Notes under the pieces: model-generated
Databases searched by the model: none
The model's input: only the letters and a program-made list of their open reading frames with translations
Told to the model about the DNA's origin: nothing
Position numbers and translations under genes: made by a program
DNA from: Dicaeum eximium
Lineage: Eukaryota > Chordata > Aves > Passeriformes > Dicaeidae
DNA: 64,000 nucleotides
Assembly (NCBI GenBank): GCA_013396995.1
Contig: VWZP01001440.1
Span: 2,870,740 to 2,934,739 of the forward strand
Direction: 5' to 3'
Shown: positions 26,928 through 38,531 of the stretch, piece after piece
How the letters are laid out: each line of letters starts with the position of its first letter
Position numbering within the stretch: position 1 is the stretch's first letter

Positions 26928-29900
26928 TCTTCAGAGTACTGAAAAGCTCTGCTGATGACATTCTAATACTAAATGAAGTCGGCTTGGGCACAGATCTCTA
27001 ACCACGAGGGCAAACTGATAACAAAGCTAGGTTTTACATGGTTACTCACCCTCTTCTCTGCCCCCACAGGATGGTCTCATTCCTATGGTCCTAGGCACAG
27101 GCTGTGCCCTGATCTGTGTCCAGACTTTATGCCAACAGGGGTTTCATTCCTACAAAGCCACACTAGTTAAGCAAATGTAACACAGTTTCTGAGCAATAAG
27201 CACCATCTTCCACTACATGTGAGAGGTCTTCTCAAAGTCCTTCCTCCATAGAAGAATTTAAGCATATGTTTAATGGTGTTTAAAAAAAAATGAAGAGTAT
27301 TTTAGTTCCTTAAAATAAAGACCAAAATAATGCATCTGCTGAGCCAGACACTAAATCCCTAAGGACCTTGGCACTTTTCAGTACAGAAATCACTCCCTTT
27401 CCTGCTGCCACAGCTGAGGCTACATCTGTCAGCACTGATGGTCAGCTGCCTGCTGTTGGCAGAGGAGATTTCTCAGCTGTGACCCTCTGGCCAAATGACC
27501 ATCAGAACTGGAATGAGTTGGGCTACTGTCATTGTAGGCAATCAGAAGTTCAGCAAAATATTATACACGTGTGAGTACACACATTGTAGGTATATAAATA
27601 CAGGATCTTGCTTGTTTGATACATCTGTAGTCAGTAGCAGATGTGCTTTTATGAGTAAATACATTTTGCCTTCTTGGTGTCATATAAAAACCCTTCTTTC
27701 TTAGGCCAAAATCAGTATCCACTTAAAACAACAGAAAATTACTCACAATTTAAATAAGTCTATCCTGTTAACTGTGCAGAACTCTAGATTATTTCAGCCA
27801 CAGTCACTATATAAGACATTAAACTCTAGATTTTATATTTTGTCTCATGAAATCACATTTTCGCAAATGTTGAGTTTTTTTTAAATTGCTAATCTAAATA
27901 TTCAGTGAATTTTGAAAGTAAAAAAAAAAAAAAAGAAGTCATATTATTTTCAGTTAGTCCTCCTGATTATATTGCTATTTGCAGTGTATAGCAAAATCCA
28001 TATTCATTATAATTTTGCTGGCCAGCTGGTAGAATTACTAAATACCATTATTTCAGACAAGATGGAATACCAAATTAATCCAAATATTCAGACAGCTTTG
28101 GCCTGGTGAAGGCTAATTTGTCTTTTAGCAGTAAAATCAAAACCACGTTAGCAACAAACATGCAAGTTGTTGTCCATAAATTTTGCAACTGACACTCTAG
28201 GGAAAAGGATGACCATGTGAAACAAGTTCTTTACTGTAATTAAAAACATAATATTTTCTGAGCGATCTCTATTTAAACCGTGCTTACCCAAAGTAACAGA
28301 GATCTAATAATTTCTTTGTTTTATTTAGAGCATTTGGCAATCTACTCTGTGCAAATGACCCTGCATGGAAATCCTACTACTTGATCATATGACCATTTCC
28401 TGTATATGGGCAAAATTCTTACAAATGGCCCTGTATTAAGGCTTCTCCATTTCCTTCTTTCTCACCTTTGGTCCTCTCACTTTTGTTTTACCTGCATCAT
28501 ATTCCAATCTTCTGCCTTAAAAGGATTGCAGTTGCCTCTGGCAATGGGTTAAGCTGCGGATTTGTACTGAAGGTAAGAAAGCAGTTCTGCAGTTAGGGAA
28601 ATAAGGACTGTCCCACAGGTATTTGCCATGGTAAAGAAGCCCCATTCAGGTTTGGAAGGCTGCACAGCAGGGTTGTGCTGTCCTGCAGGGCGGGTTTAGA
28701 GCACACACAAACACCGAGCCTGTGTCCTGTGGGGTAAGGCAGGACATGTCCCACACGTCACACATCTCCCTGCTCTTACCACAGCCAGCTTCTGTGGGCC
28801 ACTGCCACTGGACACAATGTTAGCCACACCTCTGATGTGAATGGTTAATGCTGTTCTTAGACATTCTTATAACTGGATAAAAGCAAAGAAATAAAACCCT
28901 GGACATAGTGTTAGTTTTCACAAATGGTACTCGAGAAGCAGCGTGCAGCTGCGCAGTAGAATGTTGTGAATGTCATTGTAATACAAGGTGGAAGATAATG
29001 AAGTCTCCATGAATAATTCTGTTGTTATCCAGTCTTAACACAAATTCAGAAATGTTCTTTTTCTCTCATTACAGAGGACTTAATAAACAAATTGTACACC
29101 ACAAAGCCTTGACTGTTCTCTCAACTATTGTTGCTTTTGCTGCCACAAAAGGAGTGTTCTTAATTCTCTTCAAGAAAACATGTGAGGTCTCTCAGGAATT
29201 TAGAAGAAATTAATTTAATTTGATAGTCTGCAGTCTATTCAAAAGTCCTGTGACTTTCTTCAGCTATATGAATTTCAAACAAAATATAAGCTCTCAGTCA
29301 GCTCAGAGTTTATCTATTTCACTTATGAAGGCTATTCTGCTCACTTAATAACAAGGCACTTCTGGAATGCAGAAGGATGAAAACCCTTTTCATCCTGGAT
29401 TATTGAAGGTGCAGCAACTACCCCTGACCTTCATGTAAGCATGGAAGAAGTCCCTTCAGTTCTTCAGTCTTATCAGCTGCAGCAGGTGTCACAGGAAACA
29501 GAGTGAAAACTCCACATATATTCAGGTTGTTGCTGACAGTTCTGACAGTCAGTTTAAGGAAATCATTTGGAACTTCACCCACATTTAAGACAATGATTTA
29601 AAGTACTAAATTCCTTTAAAAAAGCATTTCACTTACGTTACAGAGCAAATAATAAAATTCCCTTACATTCTTCCCCAGATATCTGTTTTTGGTTTTTTTT
29701 TTACTTAGTGATACTGACAACTCATATATTCACTAAGAGTTACAATGACTCTGGTGTGTCATTTACCCATGCTACGAAAAAGGACATAAGCAACAAGACA
29801 TTCTCTCTGTATTTTGACTTTTTCTCAGTGCAAGGACACCATAATCAAAAGGCAAAATAAAATTTTCTTTCAGTGCTGTTCATTTCTTGTCTATCTGCAA

Positions 29901-31539
29901 AATATTAGTGCATGACACTCCAGTTTGTCAGCATCCAAGAAGTCCTTGAGCTGAGAAAGGGGTGAGAGAGGTACCTTGTATTCTAGTGCTTTGTCTGAGA
30001 TACACATGGGCACAATCTGTAATACAGTTACATCTTACTGCTAATATAAATTTAATTTATAATCTGATAAAACATGATAGGTAAATATATTTCCTAATTA
30101 GAGAGGATAATATTGCATCAGAGATACAGAAAAACACTAAATAAACACACTGAGCCTCTAGGAAAGATAATACTTATGTAATTACTTTAAATATCTGTGT
30201 AATTAAGTACATACTCATTCTTTTTAATGTCTTCTATTCTGCAACGAAATCTATTGCTTTGAGATGATCTTTTAATATAGGAAAGAAAAAATGCCTTCTT
30301 TCTGTTTTCACCAAGAGATAGAATAACACATCATATGTATATAAAGTGTTTTTCTGCAAGATTTTAGAGAAGAAAGCTTCCAAAGATGCATATCTATGTT
30401 CTGATTATACTTCTTACTACTTTAATTTACTTATTTATTTTCACTAACCAGGACTTTGAAACATGCTTGATCAGTCCATGTTCAGGGAAAAAAAACAACC
30501 AGCTGTTTCTGTCATTCTAGGTGCTGGAATAAAGATTTTGATGAAGTAATCAAAATGTATTCAGATTGCAGGAAGGAAACAGTTCTACAATATACTGCAT
30601 CATTTTACACATCTCTCAGACCTGACCCATGGCCTTTCTACCTGTTCAAGACTTATGAATCCAGATTGATAAAAACCACATCCTTCACTAAAAGTTATCA
30701 TCATTTCAAGAACCCTGAACTATGTGGGAAACACACAGTGAGGCCAACTCAGTTCACTGGTGTCTCAAGGGGGAACTCAGCTTCCAGTGCTTGTAAGGGC
30801 AGACCCTACTCACAGCTGAGTGTTTTGAGGCACCCACACCAGCAGAGCACCTCTGAAACCAAGTGGCATGAAAGTCCTCAGTATGATCCACCTTGACATT
30901 TTCTGATAGAAATGCTCTTCTGCTGAAGTGTTTTCCCACACTCTTTGCAAAACAAGGAAAAGCAGGTCTCAAAATATGAAAAACAGGTAAGCATCACATT
31001 GGTGGGAATGAAACTCAATCTTCCTACCCACTCTTCTGTATAGTCAGGGAATATTTGTCAGGGAAGGGAGATCCAGGTCTCTAAGTGAACTTGCCTCAGC
31101 CACCTGTGCCTTGTAGGCCTAAGCTCACTTCAGCGGGAGTTAAACTGGAATGCATAATGCAGAATGCAGACTTGACTGGCTGTACAGACCAGGCTAAAGC
31201 CATGGCAATCAGGATTGTATTCAGGTGCTGATAAGACATGAGGAGGCTTTCGTTCAAGACTTCTTGAAAAGCGAAGTAGGATCTGAATTCCCAACCAATT
31301 CAGCTTGATTGAGAGGACCACGGCTTAATTTTTCACAACAAGCATACTCAAGCCATCAGTCATTTTTGGTTAATTGCTGTATGAATCACCAGACTGACTA
31401 AAATACAGGACATGACTCCCTCACAGCCTGTGCGAGATCACATTTGTGGTACAGTAAATGTGCATCACTACTGCCTACAGTGTGCCAGGGCTTTACAACA
31501 TTACTTCAAAATATTGTCATCTTCACATATATGTGGTAA
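26928..31539. other. Noncoding stretch, partly less AT-rich
   Basis: No gene was seen. Between 28600 and 28830 the sequence is noticeably richer in G and C, with few CpG dinucleotides, but I recognise no element in it. The 113-aa frame at 30555-30896 (+) has no recognisable domain. A weak acceptor/donor pair surrounds 28532-28572. Confidence 0.5.
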
Positions 31540-31672
31540 TATCTGACAGATAAATACTAGGAAATAGGCTGCAATTCAAGGAATAGGCAAAACCTGAATA
31601 AACTGCCTTAGACAGGTTAAGAGACCTTCATCATCAGAGCTGTAAAAGCAGATTAGACATATGTCTGTCACA
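31540..31672 (-). repeat. MIR-like ancient SINE fragment
   Basis: Read on the plus strand, the order of words resembles the reverse complement of MIR. GACAGATAAA...GGAAATAGGCTG comes first, then AGGTTAAGAGACCTTC, then CAGAGCTG and AGACATATGTCTGTC, in the spacing expected of that tRNA-derived SINE. The match is diverged and gapped. MIR copies are old and present across amniotes, in birds as degraded remnants. Confidence 0.35.
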
Positions 31673-31940
31673 AGTGGTTCCTTTTGCCTTGAGGCTTCAG
31701 CTAGTCTTGTACAAGCCTTTTTTTTTAGGATTCTAAAATACTCCTATACAACTCCCAAATGTATGAACATGAATACAAAAACACAGGGTGTGAAAATGCC
31801 AAGCTTTCAGTCACCAATATACAAACAAGTCTGAAAAAAATGAGGATATTTTCTTTACTACACAAGTGAAAGAGAAAATTCTATTATACTAAATGGTTAT
31901 AATTAACATACTTTATTTTTTTCTGTTGAAAACCTGAAAT

Positions 31941-31958
31941 CTCCCCCCCCTCCCCCAG
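31941..31958 (+). repeat. Pyrimidine tract with C8 and C5 runs
   Basis: The tract reads CT, eight C, T, five C, then AG. The minus strand therefore carries runs of five and eight G, enough guanines for a compact four-stranded structure in principle. It also resembles a polypyrimidine tract ending in CAG, but no donor with an open frame follows closely. Confidence 0.5.
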
Positions 31959-31960
31959 AT

Positions 31961-33825
31961 TAAAATCTTCTGTAATGTTTCTGATGTAAATCATGAAATT
32001 ATACATTCAGAAATGACACAGGATGTGACACAATCATAATATCATCTAGTCAGGAACCAGATACGATGGAACATTGATAACAATGTTGTTTGAAGCACAG
32101 ATATGAGTTGGCAAGTTTTTGAATTCTCATATGAAAGCTGATCTTTTTTTCAGAATAAATTTTCTGTAAGAATATCCTGGTACATTGTACGTAGAACTCA
32201 GCAGCCAGTTTAAATTCAGGGAAAAACTAAACATGAAATATATAATTCCAAAGTCATTAAATTCTCCACACTGATTCAGTGGTTAAACATTGCACAGTTA
32301 GAAATGTTGCCACTGTTTTCCACACCTACTGATCCAGCTTCAGGTAAGTGATAGAGATAAACCTTCATATTTTCTAGCCTAAACCACAATGATGAGGTTT
32401 ATTAGTTATTTCTTAGACTATAGCCTTAATCTGTCTTCTGGTTTCCACTTTTTTGTTTCCACTTCTTTTGGGTTTTTTGAAAGAAAACAAAAAGAATTGT
32501 GTTTTCCCTATTCAGCTTACTTCTTTATTTTAAAACAAGATAGGAAAATAACTGTTTTTATTCCAAGATGCAATCCAGAAGAACCAGACTAGTAAAATAT
32601 GTCTCTAGTCAGACTTCCTTTGGTCATAATTGTCAATTCTCAACTATTTTATCTCTTTACCATGGAATTTGAAAAATCCTTATGCTGATTGTTAATTCAA
32701 GCCGCCCCATGTCACAAAGCAAGGAGGAATTAAGTGTATCTCTGTCTGAGTAAAGGCTTAGGTGTAAATGAACAATTATGCCTATCTCATTTACATGTTG
32801 GCAAAACACAAAAAAATATTTCCAACATCAGCACAAAAATCAAGATAAAAATTGGCCTAAAAAATATGACTCAATCCCTCAAAACACAGTGTTAATTCAT
32901 ACAATATACTTAACTTCACTAAGAGGGAAATAACCTTTGCAAACACTGACCTAAATCAAAACAAAAAGACATTTAGAAAATAGTAGGAAATAACTGGTAA
33001 GAGCACAGAAGCTTATCTTAAAAATTTTCACTGACACCTGCTAAGGGAGCTTATGAAGATGATCATCCAGTTGGAGATAAGGTAATCAATACAGGTGTTG
33101 AGCACTACTTCAGTTATATGGGATAGGAGTCCTCCCAGTAATGCATGTTTCATGCCCAAGAAAAATATGAAACTGTCTGAACCCTGAAACATGTGCTCTG
33201 AAAATGAGAAGCCTTCAGCTACGTTCTCAAACTAAATAAGGACTTTTCTTGCAGTTAAGGATCAAATCAAGGTTGTGGATAATAAAGTCTGCCTGTCAAA
33301 CTCTACTGAAGTTTAAATAAGACTTTGTGTTGCAGATTACATCTACATAAAATATCAAAGTAGTGAGGTCACAAGGAAAATAGTGAAGGAAATAATGACA
33401 AGTGGAATTAAAAAGGCCTAGACAATTTTTTTAGTGACTACGTGGAAACATAAAAGGTCCTACTAAATAACCTTAAAGAATAAGTTGCATAGTTATTACT
33501 TGTACAAAGCTTTTTGCTGTACTTCAAATATTTTCATTTCCCTTGTTCTTTGTCAAAATAGGCAGACTTGTTAAAGAAAAGACAAAATTCTTGCAGAAGA
33601 GGGTCCAGAAAGGATCTCATTTTCTGGGGCTCATTAGCAGGACTAGAGGTTTGACAGTGAAAACAGTCTTCTAGGCCCTTTCTAGTGAAAAGATAGAAGA
33701 GAAATCAGCTACACCGTTTTTATTCCCTTTCCTTCAATTCCCACTCAGTCCTACTTCACAAGTGAAGTAGTTGAGAAATTCAGATTGTCTGGCAACTCTG
33801 TCTGCTAGTGTGGAATGTGGATAAC
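31961..33825. other. AT-rich noncoding stretch
   Basis: No gene and no repeat recognised. A weak donor-like GTAAGT is present at 32345, without a convincing acceptor upstream. Confidence 0.5.
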
Positions 33826-33828
33826 AAC

Positions 33829-33850
33829 AAAAAAAAAGTGGGGGGGGGGG
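33829..33850 (+). repeat. A9 followed by G11 homopolymer tract
   Basis: Nine A (33829-33837), then GT, then eleven G (33840-33850). A G run of this length is mutation-prone and a common assembly or sequencing weak point. The 103-aa minus-strand frame at 33805-34116 reads through it as a proline run and is unlikely to be a gene. Confidence 0.7.
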
Positions 33851-35815
33851 AAATAAGCTGTTTGTGATTCAGGCACATTGGAAATTACTGATTTACTTTT
33901 CCTTCTTCCATTTCTAATCTCTACTGTCAAAATCTGACTCCCTGAATAAATATTTTCAAGAAGGCTTTGGTAATGTTGAAACAGTCTGAGCTGGTGTAAG
34001 CACCGATGGATAGATACTATCAACCTTCCAGTCTTCTCATCAGAAGGCATGAAATCGATACATGTGGTGGCCTTTTGCTTATATTTCTCTTCTTTCCACG
34101 AGAATAGAACAGTCACTTCATCTTCTAAATATTTTTAGAACATTCCTGTCCTGTATCTAAACCTGGAATGCCTTCACGTTCCTGAAATTTCTATATGCCC
34201 CACAAGTATGCATTCTACAGAGCTGAACACGTCAGTGCTCAGTTCAAAAATAGCACTGAAAGTGGTAAAAAATTATTACCTGAAGCAAGTGTAAGAGAGA
34301 TCAGGCTTCTCTATGTAAGAGAGCTGCCATCCCAGGATCACTACTGCTGTGTTTTACCATGTTTTGTGTTAAATGCAAAAAGGGTCTTGGGAACAGGGAC
34401 CTGACATCCATTTTCCCCATTTCTTAACAGCTGGCCTAAGCTGCACTGCACTGGGTGTCACTCTGATGCCAAAACCAGCTTGTTGTTCCTTCCCCATGCA
34501 GAAATTCAACAGCTTTTTGTTTGTTTGTTTTCTGTTTTTAAGAAAAACTGAGACCAGGGCAAATAAAATCTCTGTGGATCTTTCTAGTCTCAGGGGATCT
34601 CCATGACATGAACCGGTTCACCCATAGCTAAAAACACTTCATTGGTGGCTCCTGCCTGAGCAAAACGATGGTGTGGTGCTCCTCTACTCAGCCTGGGCAT
34701 GCGCCAAAATGTCTGTGAAACTGGATCCAGTTCTAGTTCTGATACTGATAGCATGAGAAGAGATGATGCAGAATTAATTATCTATGGGGACAGTGCTTCA
34801 CCTCCACTGTTTCAAGTGTTCTCTGTGTGACTGAACTGAGCTTCTCCAGCAAAGCAGTCTGAGATAAAGCTGGTGTTCCTATTCCAAGGGATCTCTGTAT
34901 TGTCAAACCAATAGCTGGTAACACAGACTTAAGTTTTCCAAAAGAACACACATATAACTTCTGAAACTTCTGTGGATACACATTTTCCTTCTAAAGGATA
35001 TAACATGAATTTCTATGAAACATGAATGTTCATCAGCTCCCCTCCCACACTCTAATCAGGGCCCACTGGCAAATGAGATTGTGTATCTCCTAAGGCCATC
35101 TCAGAGAGCAATGTTTGAAATAAATAACTAAGACCTATTTGTCTTTGCCAGGAAATATCTTTTAAATAAATCTCTGCTTGTCCCTGTTGACTGTCCCTAT
35201 GCACAGCTGCAATTCATATTTACCTGACATCCTATTCCATTATTGTTCTTGCCACTCAATACAGTGCATGTTTCTCTTTTACACTCATCAAATACCTTTG
35301 TTATCAGTTTAAAGTCTAATTTATTTTCCTTGGTTACAGTTTTTCTCATCAGTAGATTCCCTTTTGCTTTATTATTAATATGGAAAGTATTAGCTGATAG
35401 TTTCTATACTCTAAAAATCCTCATGAAAGCTATGTCTATTATAAGATAAGGATAGCAATAAAAGCCAGAGACACAGATGAGGTTTTTATGCTTGACACAG
35501 TACAGGGACGTTCTTTAGGGATGGGCAAATCAAGTACAAATTTTAGTGCTACTCAGACAACTGAGCACTGCTTAAATGACACTGCAGGCCCTGCTGCAGA
35601 CCATCCATCTGAGATACATGTGCAATGTCAGATTTGTGAGCAAGGTGAGAAGAGACTGAGATCTATAGCTTAACAATTAAGTATTGATTATTAGCAATCA
35701 AAGTTTTAATTTGAGCAGTTTCCCAAGTTTTGGACTTTACAGAACTGTGTTCTATTGGACATCCCACCCAACACACACCATAAAATAAGTCCACATACAT
35801 TAGCATCTAACAAAC
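33851..35815. other. AT-rich noncoding stretch
   Basis: No gene was seen. A short GTTT repeat lies at 34516-34531. Frames at 34195-34606 (+) are short and have no recognised domain. Confidence 0.5.
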
Positions 35816-36117
35816 TGTGGATATTCTCACTCTCTGGTAACAGGGGGACATAGCTTCTCCCAGACTCGGCCTGGGAAACTTAGAGAAAAGAATTAAAACG
35901 ATTATTATCTTATCCCTTGCATCTGGTGTTGTGTGGGATGTTTACAAGAAGGAGTTGTTCCCTTCTTGACCAATAGTGCGAGAGAAGTTTCCTAAAGATC
36001 AATCAGGTCTTAGGTTCACTATGCTCTCTATAAGAGTGTGATTTTCTATTAATAAATGCCTTTTATTCCTTCTCAATCATGGAGTCAATATGTCATCTTC
36101 ATCTGTCCCCTACATCA
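35816..36117 (+). mobile_element. Solo LTR of an avian endogenous retrovirus
   Basis: The segment begins TGTGGATATT and ends CTACATCA, the TG...CA ends of an LTR, and is about 302 bp long. Inside are, in order, a U3-like part, a TATA-like box (CTCTATAAGAG, about 36026-36036), AATAAA (about 36051-36057) and a T-rich, C-rich U5-like end. The arrangement and wording match an LTR type that I associate with songbird genomes, most likely a class I or beta-like element; the class is uncertain. No internal retroviral sequence or second LTR is next to it, so it is a solo LTR. TAACAAAC occurs just before it (35808-35815) and six bases after it (36124-36131). Confidence 0.78.
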
Positions 36118-37529
36118 CTCATTTAACAAACAAACCTCATAAACAAGTTAGGGATTTCTGCACAGAATAGCAACATTTCTTGCAGGAAAAATAAAAATAA
36201 GAATTAAGACTGAATAGAAAACAGCTGTATTCTGTTTATTAAAAGGCATATTTGCCTGTCTCTGCTAGCCTTTCTGATACCTTTCTGTAAAATGGCACAT
36301 AGTTATCAGACTCTCTAAACATCACTGAGGACGAAGGCACGCAATATTCTAAGGAGTATTAAAAAGAGTTCTAGGGTCTACCAGAAAAAAAGAAGAGGTG
36401 TTCCTGTGGATGTTCCAAAGTACAGGAGTCTTCAATCCCACGCCCTCAACCTCAAATGTATAATTTAGGTTGACTACAGACTTCTCAGAATGGTCTTTAT
36501 CTGCTAAAAAGAGTAGGCATCTGTGAGTGTACAAAGTACTTGCAATGCAACAAGGAGCTAGTTGAATCTCTGCCCTGATGCACTGAAGTTTTTACAATGT
36601 GCTTTCCAATTAATCATATCTTGACACTCCCTTCACTTTTCAGAAAGACCTAAGGGTCTGCGTTCCTTCTCACAAGCATCAATACACTGACATAATTCCA
36701 TTGGACTTGTAGTTATCCTAATGTCTTTTTACACCATTCAGCTTTAAATTAGGTACCAGTATACAACAGTATTAATCAGAATCAGGCACTGGAATTCCTT
36801 ACTTAGACAAAACAGAGAAAAAAGAATCAGCAGCTCAGACTTGTTTTAAGTGCAGAGGTTGCCCTTTCTATAAAAAAAGAAACTGTGAAGCTCTTTAGTC
36901 TGACTTAAAGCTGAAATATCTTTGTTTCTATGCTTTGCTGCTTTTATCACCATAAAACATAAAGCCAAGAGAAAAAGAAGGATGATTAAACACCCACTAG
37001 TGGAAATCCATGGATGCAAAGCATTTCTCACTTGGGCTCTTTAGCTGTCAGGACTTTTGTTAGGCAAGGGTGGTTTGCAGCAGCATACACCTGTCAACAG
37101 TTACAGAAGTTACTTTAAAGAAGTTTATCTGCATCCATCTGGAGAAAATAACTCCTAGTGACAGAAATGCACATACCCACAGTCAACAAAGATGATGGCA
37201 GTGAACAAGTCAGAAACCAAAATGATAGCCATAAAACTGTTTGTTTACATTTGCAGAAATATATGTTTTCTATAACAGCCTGAAGTTTGGAAGTCTGCAA
37301 TGTCATATACCATCAGAGACAAGTGTGTACCTCTCTCTCCCAGGATTTCTCAAGGCACACACTGCATCAGAGTTATAAGAGAATAAAGCAAAGAAACACA
37401 GCAAAAGGGAAAATGAAGGAGAATAAGTCCAAGTACAATTAAATCAGGCTTTCTGAGTATCAGACCAAGGCAGAGGGTATTTCTTAGGGAACAGAGCAAT
37501 GAATTCGTCGTCAAGAACAATGAGTCATA
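36118..37529. other. AT-rich noncoding stretch
   Basis: No gene was seen. A minus-strand frame at 36846-37031 encodes one strongly hydrophobic segment (SGCLIILLFLLALCFMV) followed by basic residues. It lacks a proper ATG start and convincing splice sites, so it is not called a gene. Confidence 0.5.
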
Positions 37530-37600
37530 TTCCTGGTTCCCAATTTGATTATGTAGCTTTGCTCAAATTACTGAATTTCCCCATTCTTCATTTAACACAG
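37530..37600 (+). repeat. MIR-like ancient SINE fragment
   Basis: The words GAGTCATATTCCTGGTTC, then TTATGTAGCTTTGCTCAAATT, then ACTGAATTTCC, occur in the order of the MIR core (GAGTCA...CTGGGTTC...TAGCTGTG...GGGCAAGTTACTTAA). The copy stops where the neighbouring LTR begins at 37606, as if the LTR had inserted next to or into it. Divergence is high. Confidence 0.35.
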
Positions 37601-37605
37601 AGTTC

Positions 37606-38156
37606 TGGTTTCAGCTGAGATAGGGTTCATTTTGTTCACAATATGGGGCTGTGTTATGGATTTGGGCTGGCACCTGTGCTGATAATACAGAGGTGTTTGG
37701 TTATTGCTGAGCAGGGCTTGCACAGAGTCAAGGCCTTTTCTGCTCCTCACACCACCCCACCAGCAAAGAGGCTTGGGGGGCATAAAAATCTGGGAGGAGC
37801 TAACCCCAGCTGACCACAGGGATATTCCATATAGTGTCACACTCAGCATATGAAGCTGGGGGAGGAGAAGGAAGGAGGGATATTCAGTGTGATGGTGTTT
37901 TTCTTCCCAAGTCACTGTTGTGTGATGGGGCCTTGCTGTCCTGGGCTGAACCCCTGCCTGCCCATGGGAAGTGGTGAGTTAATTCCTTGGTTTGATTTAC
38001 TTGCATGTGCAGCTTTCGCTTTGTCCTTTAAATGGCCTTTATCTCAACCCAGGAGTTTTCTCATTTTATTCTTCTGATTCTCTCTCCCATCCCACTGGGG
38101 GCAGTGAGCAAGTGGCTGTGTGGGGCCCAGCTAATGACTGGGGTTAAACCTCAACA
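37606..38156 (+). mobile_element. Solo LTR of an avian ERVL-type retrovirus
   Basis: About 551 bp running from TGGTTTCAGCTGAGATAGGG to GGGGTTAAACCTCAACA. I recognise it as the widespread bird LTR with the landmarks GCACAGAGTCAAGGCCTTTT, CACCCCACCAGC, GGGATATTCCATA and CCTGCCCATGGGAAGTGG, followed by TTTATCTCAACCCA. I assign it to the ERVL (class III) group from memory. The TATA region is decayed (CATATGAAGC where CATATAAAGC is usual), and the poly(A) signal is also altered (TTTAAATGG). No internal retroviral sequence is attached, and no exact 5-bp target duplication is visible. It is probably inactive. Open frames inside it (107 aa at 37592-37915, -) are not genes. Confidence 0.9.
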
Positions 38157-38477
38157 CACACACCAGAAATATCACGTTCAGTTCACTGTTTAGTTGGTCT
38201 TAAACCCTCAAATAAAGCCTGCTGAATATGACTGCTCTACATGTCAACAGCTTGCACAGCTGAGGCAACCTGGAACTCCTGTGACAAAGGGTGGCTGTAG
38301 AGCTTTGCCAGCCACTGAGGAAGACTGAATGCTGTAGAAAAAAAAATCTGCTTCTGTAGAAAAATGAAAATGGGTAATATCAACCAGATCGTAAGAAAGT
38401 CTTAGTGTAGTAAAGGAGAAACTGCAGTTCTGTTCTGGGTTACAGCTGAACGAACCTTTAGTAATATGCTATTTTAC
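38157..38477. other. Noncoding stretch after the LTR
   Basis: No gene or recognised repeat. This short interval separates the ERVL-type LTR from the next MIR-like fragment. Confidence 0.5.
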
Positions 38478-38531
38478 AGATTACCTCAGTTTCTGCATCT
38501 TAAATAGAGATATGGTGTCTACCTATATCAG
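38478..38531 (+). repeat. MIR-like ancient SINE fragment
   Basis: ACCTCAGTTTCTGCATCTTA, then AATAGAGATATGG, then TGTCTACCTATATCAGGG follow the order and spacing of the conserved MIR stretch (CCTCAGTTTCCTCATCTGTA, AAATGGGGATAAT, TACCTACCTCATAGGG). This is the best MIR match in the window. It may belong with the fragment at 37530-37600, but the reverse order of ends cannot be decided by eye. Confidence 0.45.

Noticed and set aside
28532..28572. 41-base segment between an acceptor-like and a GTAAGA donor
   Set aside because: The acceptor has purines within the tract and only one frame is open; judged chance.
36846..37031. Minus-strand frame with one strongly hydrophobic segment, possible membrane-protein exon
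   Set aside because: The frame opens with GTG rather than ATG, the upstream stop leaves no room for a good acceptor, and T-rich strands produce such hydrophobic strings by chance.
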